38,521 bases of DNA from Capnocytophaga canis (GCF_000827555.1 NZ_CDOI01000206.1:1-38521); one strand, 5' to 3'; positions 14,256-22,853 are shown, counted from the stretch's first letter. Program-made: numbers and translations. The notes: generated by a model not told the origin, from the letters alone.

Positions 14256-15953
14256 TTATACTAATTTCACCAATAAATTATCGCCTTGTTTCTCAACCGA
14301 AGCTACTTTTTTGCTGGTCAGTCCTTTGATGGTTTTATCCCATTTTTTGTTAGACAATCCCGATTGGGCTTTTAACTCTTCCAACGGAAGAACTTCCGCT
14401 TTTTGGAGGATTTCAAACACCATTTTTTCGTCTTCGTTTAACTCTACTGTCTGTGCGGCTTTCGCTTCAGGCTTCATTTGTGGAAAGAAAAGTACTTCTT
14501 GTATACTTTCGTTGTTGGTCAGGAACATTATGAGTCTGTCCATTCCGATTCCTAAGCCTGATGTTGGAGGCATACCAAATTCTAACGCTCGTAAAAAGTC
14601 TTGGTCGATGAACATCGCCTCATCATCGCCACGCTCAGAAAGTGCCATCTGTGCCTCGAAACGTTCGCGTTGGTCGATGGGGTCATTTAACTCGGAATAT
14701 GCATTGGCGATTTCTTTTCCGCAGACCATCAGCTCGAAACGCTCAGTCAGATTGGGGTCGTTGCGATGTTCTTTGGTCAGTGGCGACATTTCTTTCGGAT
14801 AATCCGTGATAAATGTAGGTTGAATGAAATTTCCTTCGCATTTCTCACCGAAAATCTCGTCTATTAGTTTGCCTTTGCCCATTGTGTCATCAACCTCAAT
14901 CCCGATAGATTTAGCAAAATCGAACAATTCTTTCTCGGTTTTTCCTGTGATGTCAAACCCTGTGAATTTTTGAATGGCTTCGGTCATCGTAACTCGCGGA
15001 TACGGAGCTTTGAAATCAATTTCGTGTTTGCCGAAAGTAGCTTTGGTTGAACCATTTACGGCAATAGCACAATGCTCCAACAATTGTTCGGTAAACTCCA
15101 TCATCCAATGGTAGTCTTTATATGCCACATAAATTTCCATTGCGGTAAATTCAGGGTTGTGAGTTCTGTCCATTCCTTCGTTTCGGAAGTTTTTCGAGAA
15201 CTCGTACACGCCGTCAAATCCTCCCACGATAAGTCTTTTCAGATACAATTCGTTGGCAATTCGCATATACAAAGGAATGTCCAAAGAATTGTGATGCGTG
15301 ATGAACGGACGAGCCGCCGCTCCTCCCGGAATGGATTGTAAAATAGGTGTTTCCACTTCCATATAACCACGTTCATTGAAAAACTGACGCATTGCATTGA
15401 AAAGTTTGGTACGTTTGATGAAAACTTCTTTTACCTGCGGATTTACCACCAAATCCACGTAACGCATACGATAGCGAAGTTCGGGGTCGGTGAAGGCGTC
15501 AAAGGTATTTCCATCGGCATCGGTTTTAGGAAGCGGCAACGGACGAAGTACCTTGCTTAGTAGTTTGAAGTTTTTTACCCGTACTGATTTTTCACCCACT
15601 TGTGTAAGGAAAAGTTCGCCTTCCACACCGATGAAATCACCCAAGTCGAGCAATTTTTTAAATACTTCATTGTAAAGGGTTTTGTCTTCGTCAGGACAAA
15701 TTTCATCACGATTGATATAGAGCTGTACGCGTCCTTGGCTGTCTTGTAATGAAGCAAAAGAGGCTTTTCCTTGAATACGGACAGACATTAGTCGCCCTGC
15801 CAAAGTTACCTTCTTTCCCTCTTGAAAACCCGATTTTACATCGGCAGAAGTTGTATCAACAGGGTACAATTCCGCTGGATACGGATTGATACCCAATTCT
15901 TTTAATTTATCAAGTTTTTCTCTACGGATGATTTCTTGTTCTGAAAGTTGCAT
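14256..15953 (-). CDS. lysS: Lysyl-tRNA synthetase, class II, with C-terminal extension
   Basis: Charges tRNA(Lys) with lysine in the cytoplasm. The 565-residue protein has an N-terminal OB-fold anticodon domain (VTLAGRLMSVRIQGKASFAS) and the class II core: motif 1 near RTKLFNAMRQFFNERGYMEV, motif 2 FSKNFRNEGMDRTHNPEF, motif 3 GLGIGMDRLIMFLT. Typical LysS proteins end near residue 500 at VLFFPQMKPE. Here about 65 residues follow, resembling a small winged-helix unit (LPLEELKAQSGLSNKKWDKT, then SVEKQGDNLLVKLV); such tails occur in Bacteroidota LysS. It lies 45 nt downstream of the esterase gene without a clear promoter between, so co-transcription is likely. It appears less AT-rich than its neighbours. 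Confidence 0.96.
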   Translation of the reverse strand: MQLSEQEIIRREKLDKLKELGINPYPAELYPVDTTSADVKSGFQEGKKVTLAGRLMSVRIQGKASFASLQDSQGRVQLYINRDEICPDEDKTLYNEVFKKLLDLGDFIGVEGELFLTQVGEKSVRVKNFKLLSKVLRPLPLPKTDADGNTFDAFTDPELRYRMRYVDLVVNPQVKEVFIKRTKLFNAMRQFFNERGYMEVETPILQSIPGGAAARPFITHHNSLDIPLYMRIANELYLKRLIVGGFDGVYEFSKNFRNEGMDRTHNPEFTAMEIYVAYKDYHWMMEFTEQLLEHCAIAVNGSTKATFGKHEIDFKAPYPRVTMTEAIQKFTGFDITGKTEKELFDFAKSIGIEVDDTMGKGKLIDEIFGEKCEGNFIQPTFITDYPKEMSPLTKEHRNDPNLTERFELMVCGKEIANAYSELNDPIDQRERFEAQMALSERGDDEAMFIDQDFLRALEFGMPPTSGLGIGMDRLIMFLTNNESIQEVLFFPQMKPEAKAAQTVELNEDEKMVFEILQKAEVLPLEELKAQSGLSNKKWDKTIKGLTSKKVASVEKQGDNLLVKLV

Positions 15954-15998
15954 ATAATTAATCGATTTTGTTGTATATTTTCTTTGAAGATAAACATA

Positions 15999-16769
15999 TT
16001 ATTGATTTAAAAAAGCCATCGTTTTCTGGAAAAACTCATCTGGATTTTGTGCATGTAGCCAGTGTCCTGATTTTGAAACCATTTCAATTTTTGCATTTGG
16101 AAAATGTTGTTTAATCAGAGGTTCATCGCTTGGCATCACATATTCCGAAAACTCTCCTTTTAGGAATAGAATTTTCCCATCGAAAGTGTTATTTTTCGGT
16201 AATTCAACTCCAATTTCATACTCATTTTCCATAAGAGCTTCTAAATTAAAGCGAAAATCCAATTGATCTTTTGTTTTCCAAAATAAATTTTTTAGTAAAA
16301 ATTGTCTTACATCAGCTTGGCTGACGTAGAAAGATAGTTGCTTGTCGGCTTCCGAACGCGATTTGACAACTTCAAAATCAATCGAAGCTAATCCTTGTAA
16401 AATTTGTTGATGATGTGGTGGATAAAATTTTGGTGCAATATCAGCAACAATCACAGAATCAATCATGTTCGGATACTCCGTAGCAAATAACATTGCTGTT
16501 TTTCCTCCCATAGAGTGTCCAATTAAATCGAAAAGAGTGATGTTTTTCACTTGGGCATAATGCCTCAAATCTTCTGTTAGAATAGAATAGCTAAATTCTT
16601 GGTGATGAAAACTGTGTCCATGATTCCGTTGGTCGATAAGGTGTACCTCATACCCTGCTTCGGCATATTTGATTCCTAAAGTTCGCCAATTGTCCGACAT
16701 GCCAAGAAATCCGTGTAAAATAAACAACGGTTTCCCTTCGCCTATGATTTGTGAATGCAATACGTTCAT
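15999..16769 (-). CDS. Alpha/beta hydrolase, YbfF-like esterase
   Basis: A 256-residue alpha/beta hydrolase. The oxyanion loop is LFILHGFLGMSDNWRTLG, the nucleophile elbow is LIGHSMGGKTAMLF, and the catalytic His lies in SKSGHWLHAQNPDEF. DQRNHGHSFHH and LFLKGEFSEYV are typical of the YbfF/acyl-CoA esterase group. Substrate is unknown; relatives hydrolyse short acyl esters or thioesters. It has its own strong promoter and is probably transcribed with lysS downstream. It has no signal peptide, so it should be cytoplasmic. Confidence 0.85.
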   Translation of the reverse strand: MNVLHSQIIGEGKPLFILHGFLGMSDNWRTLGIKYAEAGYEVHLIDQRNHGHSFHHQEFSYSILTEDLRHYAQVKNITLFDLIGHSMGGKTAMLFATEYPNMIDSVIVADIAPKFYPPHHQQILQGLASIDFEVVKSRSEADKQLSFYVSQADVRQFLLKNLFWKTKDQLDFRFNLEALMENEYEIGVELPKNNTFDGKILFLKGEFSEYVMPSDEPLIKQHFPNAKIEMVSKSGHWLHAQNPDEFFQKTMAFLNQ

Positions 16770-16800
16770 TGCTCAATTTTGTGTGTTATATTCTTTTCGG

Positions 16801-16830
16801 CAAAGATACTTCTAAAATATGAAAATTCAA
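16801..16830 (-). promoter_or_regulatory. Promoter of esterase-lysS
   Basis: On the minus strand TTG (16830-16828), exactly 19 nt, then TATCTTTG (16808-16801): a perfect consensus, 31 nt before the esterase ATG. Confidence 0.75.
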
Positions 16831-16913
16831 CTTATTGATAAATAAAAAACAAAAAAAACGTTTTTGGAACGATTTTCGCTGTAAAAAATAATAGGAAATT
16901 AACCACTAATTTT

Positions 16914-17906
16914 ATGAAAAAAATAATATATATTTTTATAAGTTTATGTTTGCTAACAGCTTGTAATGAAACAGATAACAACCAAAAATCGGCTAAAAAT
17001 CTGCATTTGCCACAGTCTATAGGGCAATTAAATTCTTTAGCCGTAGTCATTGACAATACGCTTTGGGAAGGTTTTGTGGGGGATACTATCCGAAAATATT
17101 TTGCCTCGCCTTTAGAAGGTCTTCCAACCGAAGAACCAATTTTTTTATTACATCAGATTCCTCCACAAATTTTTACGGATAACACTCGAAATAGTAGGAA
17201 TGTATTGATTATCAGTCAAGATTCACTTAATAAATCATTCGTAAAAGAGAATTTGTATGCACGTCCTCAAAAAGTGGGTGTTATCAAAGGTAAAACAAAA
17301 CGAGACATCAGTTGTGAGATTCAAGAGCATTTTGCCAAAATGATAGAAGAATTTAGGGATAACGATATTAAGGAAGCTCAATCACGATTCCAAAAATCTT
17401 TGAATAAAGAAACGGCATTGCAGGAAAAATTAGGCTTTTCGCTCACAATGCCCTCTGTTTACAAAATTGTGAAGCAAGAAAATAATTTCTTCTGGATAGA
17501 ACGTCAAATTAAGGGGGGAACTTCCAACTTAATTGTTTATGAGATGCCTATCAATAGCATACCAAAAGACAATAGCCGAGCTGAAACCATCGTAAGAATG
17601 CGTGATTCCATCGGTGAACGATACATACCAGGTAGAAAAGAAGGTATGTACATGATTACCGAAACATCCTTTGCTCCTAGCATTACAGATATGAAAATTA
17701 AAAACAGGAATGCTATGGAAAGTCGTGGTTTGTGGGAAATGAAAAATTTCTTTTTAGGAGGACCTTACCTGAATTATATTATCGAAGATGTTCCTAATAA
17801 CCGTTTAGTCGTACTTGAAGGCTTCATTTTAGCTCCAAGAATAGAAAAGAGAGATTATCTATTTGAATTAGAAGCTATTGTAAAATCCATTGAGTTTGCA
17901 AAGTAA
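16914..17906 (+). CDS. DUF4837 family lipoprotein
   Basis: A 330-residue predicted lipoprotein with signal peptide MKKIIYIFISLCLLTAC (lipobox LTAC) and a polar Asn/Gln-rich linker. The rest matches DUF4837, a family I know from Flavobacteriia. Recognisable parts are SIGQLNSLAVVIDNTLWEGF, GDTIRKYFASPLEGLPTEEP, GVIKGKTKRDISCEIQEHFA, and the C-terminal RGLWEMKNFFLGGPYLNYII. Function is unknown. It has the same orientation as pyrC but is separated by about 180 nt with a promoter, so it is a separate unit. No perfect promoter is visible upstream. Confidence 0.85.
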   Translation: MKKIIYIFISLCLLTACNETDNNQKSAKNLHLPQSIGQLNSLAVVIDNTLWEGFVGDTIRKYFASPLEGLPTEEPIFLLHQIPPQIFTDNTRNSRNVLIISQDSLNKSFVKENLYARPQKVGVIKGKTKRDISCEIQEHFAKMIEEFRDNDIKEAQSRFQKSLNKETALQEKLGFSLTMPSVYKIVKQENNFFWIERQIKGGTSNLIVYEMPINSIPKDNSRAETIVRMRDSIGERYIPGRKEGMYMITETSFAPSITDMKIKNRNAMESRGLWEMKNFFLGGPYLNYIIEDVPNNRLVVLEGFILAPRIEKRDYLFELEAIVKSIEFAK

Positions 17907-17922
17907 TTTGTTACTTAATTTT
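17901..17922 (+). terminator. Short AT-rich terminator of the DUF4837 gene
   Basis: AAGTAA (17901-17906) and TTACTT (17911-17916) form a 6-bp stem with loop TTTG followed by AATTTTTT. The stem includes the stop codon. It is weak because it is short and AT-rich. Confidence 0.35.
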
Positions 17923-18036
17923 TTGGTGTAAAAGATAGTTTTCGTTTGTGGGAATTGTTCGTTTTCTTTTTTGCAGTCAAAAGCGTTTGAAATGGATAAA
18001 GTATCCCTAAAAGTAGGTATTTTAAAATTAATCTTA

Positions 18037-18044
18037 TATCTTTG
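18037..18044 (+). promoter_or_regulatory. -7 element of the pyrC operon
   Basis: TATCTTTG, 45 nt upstream of the ATG at 18090; no TTG at ideal spacing. It shows that the longer frame from 18042 would start inside the promoter. Confidence 0.5.
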
Positions 18045-18089
18045 GGGTTTAATTTTGAATACAAGACAATTTGCAATTCTACAACACAA

Positions 18090-19427
18090 ATGAAAACACT
18101 TATCAAAGATGTACATATTATCAATGAGAATCAAGTGATTAGAGGTGATATACTCATTGAAGGAGAACGAATAGCCAAAATAGCACCCAATATTACAGCG
18201 GAAAACGGATACACAGTTATCGAAGGAAAAGGGCATTACTTATTGCCAGGAGTAATTGATGATCAAGTTCATTTTAGAGAACCTGGGTTGACGCACAAAG
18301 CCAATATAGCTTCCGAAAGTGCAGCGGCTGTTGCGGGAGGAGTAACTACTTTTTTTGAACAACCCAACACTGTTCCCCAAACCACAACTATTGATCTTTT
18401 GGAAGAAAAATTTGAAATTGCATCGAAAACTTCTTTCGCTAATTTTTCGTTTTTTCTTGGTGGAACGAATGATAATTTAGAGGAACTAAAGCGATTAGAT
18501 CGCAAGGCTTGTGTGGGTATTAAACTATTTTTAGGCTCTTCCACAGGGAATATGTTGGTAGATAATGAGCAAACTATTGAACGTATTTTTTCGAATGTGG
18601 ATATGGTTATAGCTACCCATTGTGAGGATGAGCAAACCATCCGGCACAACATGGAGCGTTACTCTCAACAGTTTGGTTCCCAAATACCTATACAAGTTCA
18701 TCCTTTAATTCGAAGCCATGAAGCTTGTTATTTATCTTCGTCTAAAGCTGTTTCCTTAGCTCAAAAAACAGGAGCGAGATTACACGTTTTTCATCTTTCA
18801 ACAGCTCAAGAAACTCATCTTTTCAGAAATGATATTCCTTTGAAAGATAAAAAGATAACTGCGGAAGTATGTGTACATCATTTGTGGTTTTCCGATGCTG
18901 ATTACGATCAAAAGGGAAGCCTCATTAAATGGAATCCAGCGGTCAAAACGGCTAATGATCGTGAGAGCTTGTGGGAAGCCTTGTTAGACGACCGTCTGGA
19001 TGTAATTGCTACCGATCATGCTCCTCATACACTCGAAGAAAAGCAAAATCAAGAATATCATAAAATTCCCTCGGGAGGCCCTTTGGTGCAACATTCGTTA
19101 GTAGCAATACTTGAGCAACATCATAAAGGACGTATCTCAATTCAGAAAATAGTTGAAAAAATGTGCCACAATCCCGCAATTTTATTTGAAGTGAAGGATA
19201 GAGGGTTTATTCGTGAAGGGTATTATGCTGATTTAGTTTTAGTTGATTTGAATAGTCCGTGGAAAGTGACCACAGAGAATATTTTGTACAAATGTGGATG
19301 GTCTCCTTTTACAGATTCTGTGTTCAAATCAAAAATCAGAACCACATTCGTTAATGGAAAAATGGTATACAATGATGGAATTATTATTGGAGAGGCGGCT
19401 GGAAAACGCGTTACTTTTAATAGATAA
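18090..19427 (+). CDS. pyrC: Dihydroorotase (Gln in place of the first metal His)
   Basis: Cyclises carbamoyl-aspartate to dihydroorotate in pyrimidine synthesis. The 445-residue amidohydrolase has the carboxylated-Lys candidate K145 (GIKLFLGSSTGNM), metal ligands H177 (THCEDE) and H235 (VFHLSTAQE), and catalytic D309 (ATDHAPHTLEEK). The usual N-terminal H-x-H is DDQVHFREPG, so the first His is Q59 and only H61 remains. I recall the same DDQVHFREPG in other Bacteroidota dihydroorotases, so this is probably a lineage variant of an active enzyme, not a broken gene. It leads a run with DUF4296 (3-nt gap), DUF4271 and hemD. Confidence 0.9.
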   Translation: MKTLIKDVHIINENQVIRGDILIEGERIAKIAPNITAENGYTVIEGKGHYLLPGVIDDQVHFREPGLTHKANIASESAAAVAGGVTTFFEQPNTVPQTTTIDLLEEKFEIASKTSFANFSFFLGGTNDNLEELKRLDRKACVGIKLFLGSSTGNMLVDNEQTIERIFSNVDMVIATHCEDEQTIRHNMERYSQQFGSQIPIQVHPLIRSHEACYLSSSKAVSLAQKTGARLHVFHLSTAQETHLFRNDIPLKDKKITAEVCVHHLWFSDADYDQKGSLIKWNPAVKTANDRESLWEALLDDRLDVIATDHAPHTLEEKQNQEYHKIPSGGPLVQHSLVAILEQHHKGRISIQKIVEKMCHNPAILFEVKDRGFIREGYYADLVLVDLNSPWKVTTENILYKCGWSPFTDSVFKSKIRTTFVNGKMVYNDGIIIGEAAGKRVTFNR

Positions 19428-19430
19428 GTT

Positions 19431-19808
19431 ATGAAAATAAGATTATATATTTTGATTATTCTATGTTTTTCGGTGCTGTCATGTGGTGAAAATATTGTAA
19501 AAAAGCCTCAAAAATTTCTTTCGGAAAGAGAAATGCAGAATTTGATGTATGATTTAATCCTTTTAGACGCTATAAAAAGTACAGATTACACAATGATGGA
19601 CACATTAAATATCTCTTTTCAGGAATTGATATACAAAAAATATGAAATTGACAGTTTAATTTTAGCTCAAAATATGGAATATTATGCTTCTTTTCCTCAA
19701 AAATATGATACAATAATCAAAAATGTTGAGTTACGATTGAAACGAGAACGAGATAGCATCATTCCAGAAATTGATGCAACATCAGTCACACCTTTAGAAG
19801 TAGACTAA
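19431..19808 (+). CDS. DUF4296 domain lipoprotein
   Basis: A 125-residue predicted lipoprotein with signal peptide MKIRLYILIILCFSVLSC (Cys at 18). The helical body contains LSEREMQNLMYDLILLDAIK and FQELIYKKYEIDSLILAQNM, matching DUF4296, a small Flavobacteriia family of unknown function. The segment SFPQKYDTIIKNVELRLKRE fits a helical pair. It begins 3 nt after pyrC and ends 13 nt before DUF4271, so it sits in an operon. The order DUF4296, DUF4271, hemD is, to my knowledge, common in Flavobacteriia. Confidence 0.82.
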   Translation: MKIRLYILIILCFSVLSCGENIVKKPQKFLSEREMQNLMYDLILLDAIKSTDYTMMDTLNISFQELIYKKYEIDSLILAQNMEYYASFPQKYDTIIKNVELRLKRERDSIIPEIDATSVTPLEVD

Positions 19809-19821
19809 AAAATACAGAACC

Positions 19822-20481
19822 TTGGAAAGTCATCTATTATCTCCGCCTTTTTTATCCTGGATTTTCCCATTATTCCTCTTTGTTTTTGGGGTTATAGCCT
19901 TTATGAAAATGGTTTATCCCAATCATTTTTCGGAATATGTAAAATTACCATTAAATGATAAGTACATTGTGATTTACGAGAAAAAAGAACGAAAAATACA
20001 TCTTTTTACGTTTTTTCTATTTTTTTTGCAATGGTTTTCGTTGAGCTTATTTTTCTATGTTTGTGGACAGATATATGATCTACAGTTTCCTGTTAGTACT
20101 GGATTTTTATTTTTAGACATCGCTGTATTACTTCTGTTGCTTTTAGGTTTAAAGCTTGTTGTACAAACTTCTATAGCTCAAGTGTTTGAGTTGAGAGGGT
20201 TTAGTAAGGGGTACATGTTTAGTCGTATAGCATATTCAAGTTATGGAGCTATTTTGGTGGTTGTAGTGTTATTCTTTATTCTATATGCAGTGTCTTTAGA
20301 AAAAAGATACATCTATTTACTTTTCGGCATACTATTAATAATCAACGTATTAGGTTGGATTTCGATTGTAAAATCCAATCAAAAGATGATAAAACCTTAC
20401 ATTATTTATTTTATTTTGTATCTTTGCACCCTTGAAATAGCACCGTATGTCTTCTTTATCTATGGGATTAGATTTTTATAG
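19822..20481 (+). CDS. DUF4271 membrane protein (TTG start)
   Basis: A 219-residue integral membrane protein with about six helices, matching DUF4271. The first helix (WIFPLFLFVFGVIAFMKM) is followed by a conserved polar loop (YPNHFSEYVKLPLNDKYIVI), then paired helices (FFLFFLQWFSLSLFFYVCG and LFLDIAVLLLLLLGLKLVV), and the C-terminal TLEIAPYVFFIYGI. I use the TTG at 19822 because the next in-frame ATG would remove the first helix. Function is unknown. Its constant neighbour in Flavobacteriia is a uroporphyrinogen-III synthase-like gene, here 66 nt downstream. Confidence 0.82.
   Translation: MESHLLSPPFLSWIFPLFLFVFGVIAFMKMVYPNHFSEYVKLPLNDKYIVIYEKKERKIHLFTFFLFFLQWFSLSLFFYVCGQIYDLQFPVSTGFLFLDIAVLLLLLLGLKLVVQTSIAQVFELRGFSKGYMFSRIAYSSYGAILVVVVLFFILYAVSLEKRYIYLLFGILLIINVLGWISIVKSNQKMIKPYIIYFILYLCTLEIAPYVFFIYGIRFL
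20419..20426 (+). promoter_or_regulatory. Possible internal promoter of hemD
   Basis: TATCTTTG in the context TTTTGTATCTTTGCACC lies inside the 3' end of the DUF4271 gene, about 120 nt before the hemD start. No TTG at ideal spacing. It could give hemD its own transcript. Confidence 0.35.
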
Positions 20482-20547
20482 AAACAAATTCGGTGAACTA
20501 ATAACATCCGTAGGATTTATTTAGCACAAAGCAAACAGTAATTATTT

Positions 20548-21297
20548 ATGAAAGTAAAAAGTATCTTGGTTTCACAACCAGAGCCGAAGGCAGAAAACTC
20601 TCCGTATGCTCATATTATTGAAAATCAAAGGGTTAAAATTGATTTTATTCCATTCATAAAAGTCGAAGGGGTTAGTGCTAAAGATATACGTTTACAGAAA
20701 ATAGATTTAACAAAATTTTCTGCTATTATATTAACCAGCAGAAAATCTGTGGATCATTATTTTAGAATTGCAGAAGAAATGCGTTTTAAGGTGCCTGATA
20801 CCATGAAATATTTCTGTCAATCTGAAGCGATTGCATTCTACTTGCAAAAGTACATCACTTACAGAAAAAGAAAAATTTATGTAGGAAAGAAAGAGTTTTC
20901 TGATTTGTTGCCTATTTTGAAAAAATACAAAGAGGAAAACTTCTTATTCCCCGGTTCAGATACTTGTAAGGCAGAACTTGCTACAGCTCTTAATGATTTG
21001 AAAATCAAATGGGAAAGAGCAATTTTTTATAGGACTGTTCATTCTGATTTATCAGGAATAAGCAACTTTAATTACGACATTTTGGCTTTCTTTAGTCCTG
21101 CAGGTATTGAATCGTTGTTTAAAAACTTTCCTAATTTCACCCAGAATAACACAAAAATAGCCGTTTATGGTGATTCAACTTTAAAAGCAGCCCAAGAGGC
21201 GGGGTTGGTCATCGACATAAAGGCTCCTTCTCCTGAAACGCCTTCAATGACAATGGCTTTGGAGCAGTATATTTCAAAAGTAAATGGAAAAAAATAG
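20548..21297 (+). CDS. hemD: Uroporphyrinogen-III synthase (HemD-like)
   Basis: HemD closes hydroxymethylbilane to uroporphyrinogen III, the branch point of heme and siroheme synthesis. The 249-residue protein has the bilobed HemD pattern: KSILVSQPEPKAENSPYAHI at the N-terminus, AIILTSRKSVDHYFRI closing the first half, EENFLFPGSDTCKAELATAL in the second lobe, and DILAFFSPAGIESLFKNF then KIAVYGDSTLKAAQEAGL. HemD proteins diverge greatly, so the assignment rests on these few positions. It ends a run with pyrC, DUF4296 and DUF4271, not a hem operon. Confidence 0.82.
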   Translation: MKVKSILVSQPEPKAENSPYAHIIENQRVKIDFIPFIKVEGVSAKDIRLQKIDLTKFSAIILTSRKSVDHYFRIAEEMRFKVPDTMKYFCQSEAIAFYLQKYITYRKRKIYVGKKEFSDLLPILKKYKEENFLFPGSDTCKAELATALNDLKIKWERAIFYRTVHSDLSGISNFNYDILAFFSPAGIESLFKNFPNFTQNNTKIAVYGDSTLKAAQEAGLVIDIKAPSPETPSMTMALEQYISKVNGKK

Positions 21298-21331
21298 TTA
21301 GGGCGATCAATGATACAAGTTATATAATCTG

Positions 21332-21366
21332 AAGGCAAGTTAGTGGAATCTAATTTGCCTTTAGCT
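21332..21366. terminator. Terminator between convergent hemD and DUF2071 genes
   Basis: AAGGCAAGTTAG (21332-21343) pairs with CTAATTTGCCTT (21350-21361) with one G-T type mismatch and a 6-nt loop. The T-run after it on the plus strand is short (TTTAGCTTTT). Confidence 0.65.
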
Positions 21367-21378
21367 TTTAGTACAACA

Positions 21379-22098
21379 CTAAAGTTTTATCCTATTCCAT
21401 GAAATGACCTGAGTGCCATCGGAATAGTGACAAAGGTGATAGTTAGGTGATAAAGAAATGTTTTTCAGATGATAATTTACATTTAATTTGTTTATTTTCA
21501 GACCTCTAAGATTCCATTCTTGATGATGTATGTCATACCGAAACAAAGATTCTTTTATATCCAAAAACAGGCAATAACGTTCTGTAAGCCAAAGGTCTAA
21601 AGGCGTCTTTTCAAATATAATTTCCTCTATGTCAAATGATACGTCCAAATGGAAATTCTTCTTTTTGTTTTCTGAATTATATTGATTATCAGCACGTTTT
21701 ATCGTTGCAAACTCGTATGGAAGTCCTGATAAGCATTTCGCTACAATAGCTGATAGTAGTTTTCCTGCTTCAATATTTAAAAAATAGACACCTTTTTTAC
21801 CATCTTTTTCTACATACGTTCGGATATTTATCTCATGAAAGTCAGAAATAAAGGAAATGGCGGGTAGTTGCTTTGGTCTTATTTTCTCCATAGTGAATGC
21901 TACTAACGAGATGTAGCAATCATTATTGTAACTATCTAATTGTAAGCCGGTTGGAACTAATTGACGTAACAACTCATAAGGTACTTTATAATGTAAAAAC
22001 AAGGCTCGATTCCACTCTTGATAGTATGTCCAATTGCCTTTCGGAAGTGGATATGGTCGATGTTCGTTGTTTTTTAAAATGTTTGTGATAATGCTCAT
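21379..22098 (-). CDS. DUF2071 family protein (YqjF-like)
   Basis: A 239-residue soluble protein matching DUF2071. It has the N-terminal NWTYYQEWNRALFLHYKVPY, then LVPTGLQLDSYNNDCYISLV, FTMEKIRPKQLPAISFISDF, and INIRTYVEKDGKKGVYFLNI. The family is beta-rich, widespread and functionally uncharacterised. It has no signal peptide or membrane segment. Its start codon lies 1 nt after the lspA stop, so the two genes are almost certainly in one transcript with possible translational coupling; no functional link to lipoprotein processing is evident. Confidence 0.82.
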   Translation of the reverse strand: MSIITNILKNNEHRPYPLPKGNWTYYQEWNRALFLHYKVPYELLRQLVPTGLQLDSYNNDCYISLVAFTMEKIRPKQLPAISFISDFHEINIRTYVEKDGKKGVYFLNIEAGKLLSAIVAKCLSGLPYEFATIKRADNQYNSENKKKNFHLDVSFDIEEIIFEKTPLDLWLTERYCLFLDIKESLFRYDIHHQEWNLRGLKINKLNVNYHLKNISLSPNYHLCHYSDGTQVISWNRIKL

Positions 22099-22099
22099 T

Positions 22100-22717
22100 T
22101 TAGATTTGTTCCGTTATTTTCTCTTCTTTTGGAAAAGCTTTTTTGTTGAACATAAGCAATAGCCCTACCGCAACGCATATGGCAGAATCGGCAACATTGA
22201 AAACTGGTTCAAAAAACTGAAAACGGTTACCTCCCCAAATTGGCAACCATTCAGGAAGAGTAGTGTCAATCAAAGGGAAGTAGAACATGTCTACTACTTT
22301 GCCGTGAAACCAAGTCCCATAGGGTTGTTCTGAGAACGGAGTCGCTACGTTGTTGTAGCTATGGTCAAAAATCACTCCGTAGAAAACAGAATCAATAATA
22401 TTACCTAATGCTCCTGCTAAAATCATTGATATAGAAGTGATTAAAATAGGATGTCGTTGCTTTTTTATGGATGATATCAACCAATAGCCTATCCCGAAAA
22501 CCGCAAAAATACGAAAAAGTGTTAAGGCTAGTTTTCCATAAACTCCGGGGATTTCAGCTCCCCATGCGGCTCCGTTGTTTTCAATGAAATAGATTTTAAA
22601 CCAACTAAAAACGTCTACACTTTCATTCAGAATAAAATTTGTTTTAATGTATATTTTACTAACTTGGTCAATGATTAATATCGCAAGAATGATAAAAATG
22701 GCGTGTTTTAATTTCAT
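22100..22717 (-). CDS. lspA: Lipoprotein signal peptidase (signal peptidase II)
   Basis: Cleaves prolipoprotein signal peptides before the lipidated Cys in the inner membrane. The 205-residue protein has four membrane helices. The conserved blocks are ILIIDQVSKIYIKTNF, FIENNGAAWGAEIPG, and the catalytic Asp region GALGNIIDSVFYGVIFDH with FHGKVVDMFYFPLID; the second catalytic Asp lies in FNVADSAICVAVGLLL. It is longer than E. coli LspA because of an insert between HGKVVDMF and FNVADSA, a known Bacteroidota feature. It precedes DUF2071 in an operon. Confidence 0.95.
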   Translation of the reverse strand: MKLKHAIFIILAILIIDQVSKIYIKTNFILNESVDVFSWFKIYFIENNGAAWGAEIPGVYGKLALTLFRIFAVFGIGYWLISSIKKQRHPILITSISMILAGALGNIIDSVFYGVIFDHSYNNVATPFSEQPYGTWFHGKVVDMFYFPLIDTTLPEWLPIWGGNRFQFFEPVFNVADSAICVAVGLLLMFNKKAFPKEEKITEQI

Positions 22718-22739
22718 AGAATTATAAGTATATGAGGGG

Positions 22740-22747
22740 CAAAAGTA
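22740..22747 (-). promoter_or_regulatory. -7 element of lspA-DUF2071
   Basis: TACTTTTG on the minus strand, 22 nt before the lspA ATG; the -33 TTG is not evident. Confidence 0.5.
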
Positions 22748-22853
22748 AGTCTTTTTTGGTAAATAAGCTAAAAAACTTAGTATTGAACTTACTTAAATTT
22801 GCATTTACTAATAGGTTTAAAATTTCAACAATTGTGTAAAGAATCAATTTTGG

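Noticed and set aside
14311-14802. 163-codon plus-strand frame antisense to lysS
   Set aside because: A Ser-rich shadow of a well-conserved gene on the other strand; no promoter and no family resemblance.
15999-16769. BioH (biotin pathway) for the alpha/beta hydrolase
   Set aside because: The motifs fit the YbfF-like group, and no biotin genes are nearby.
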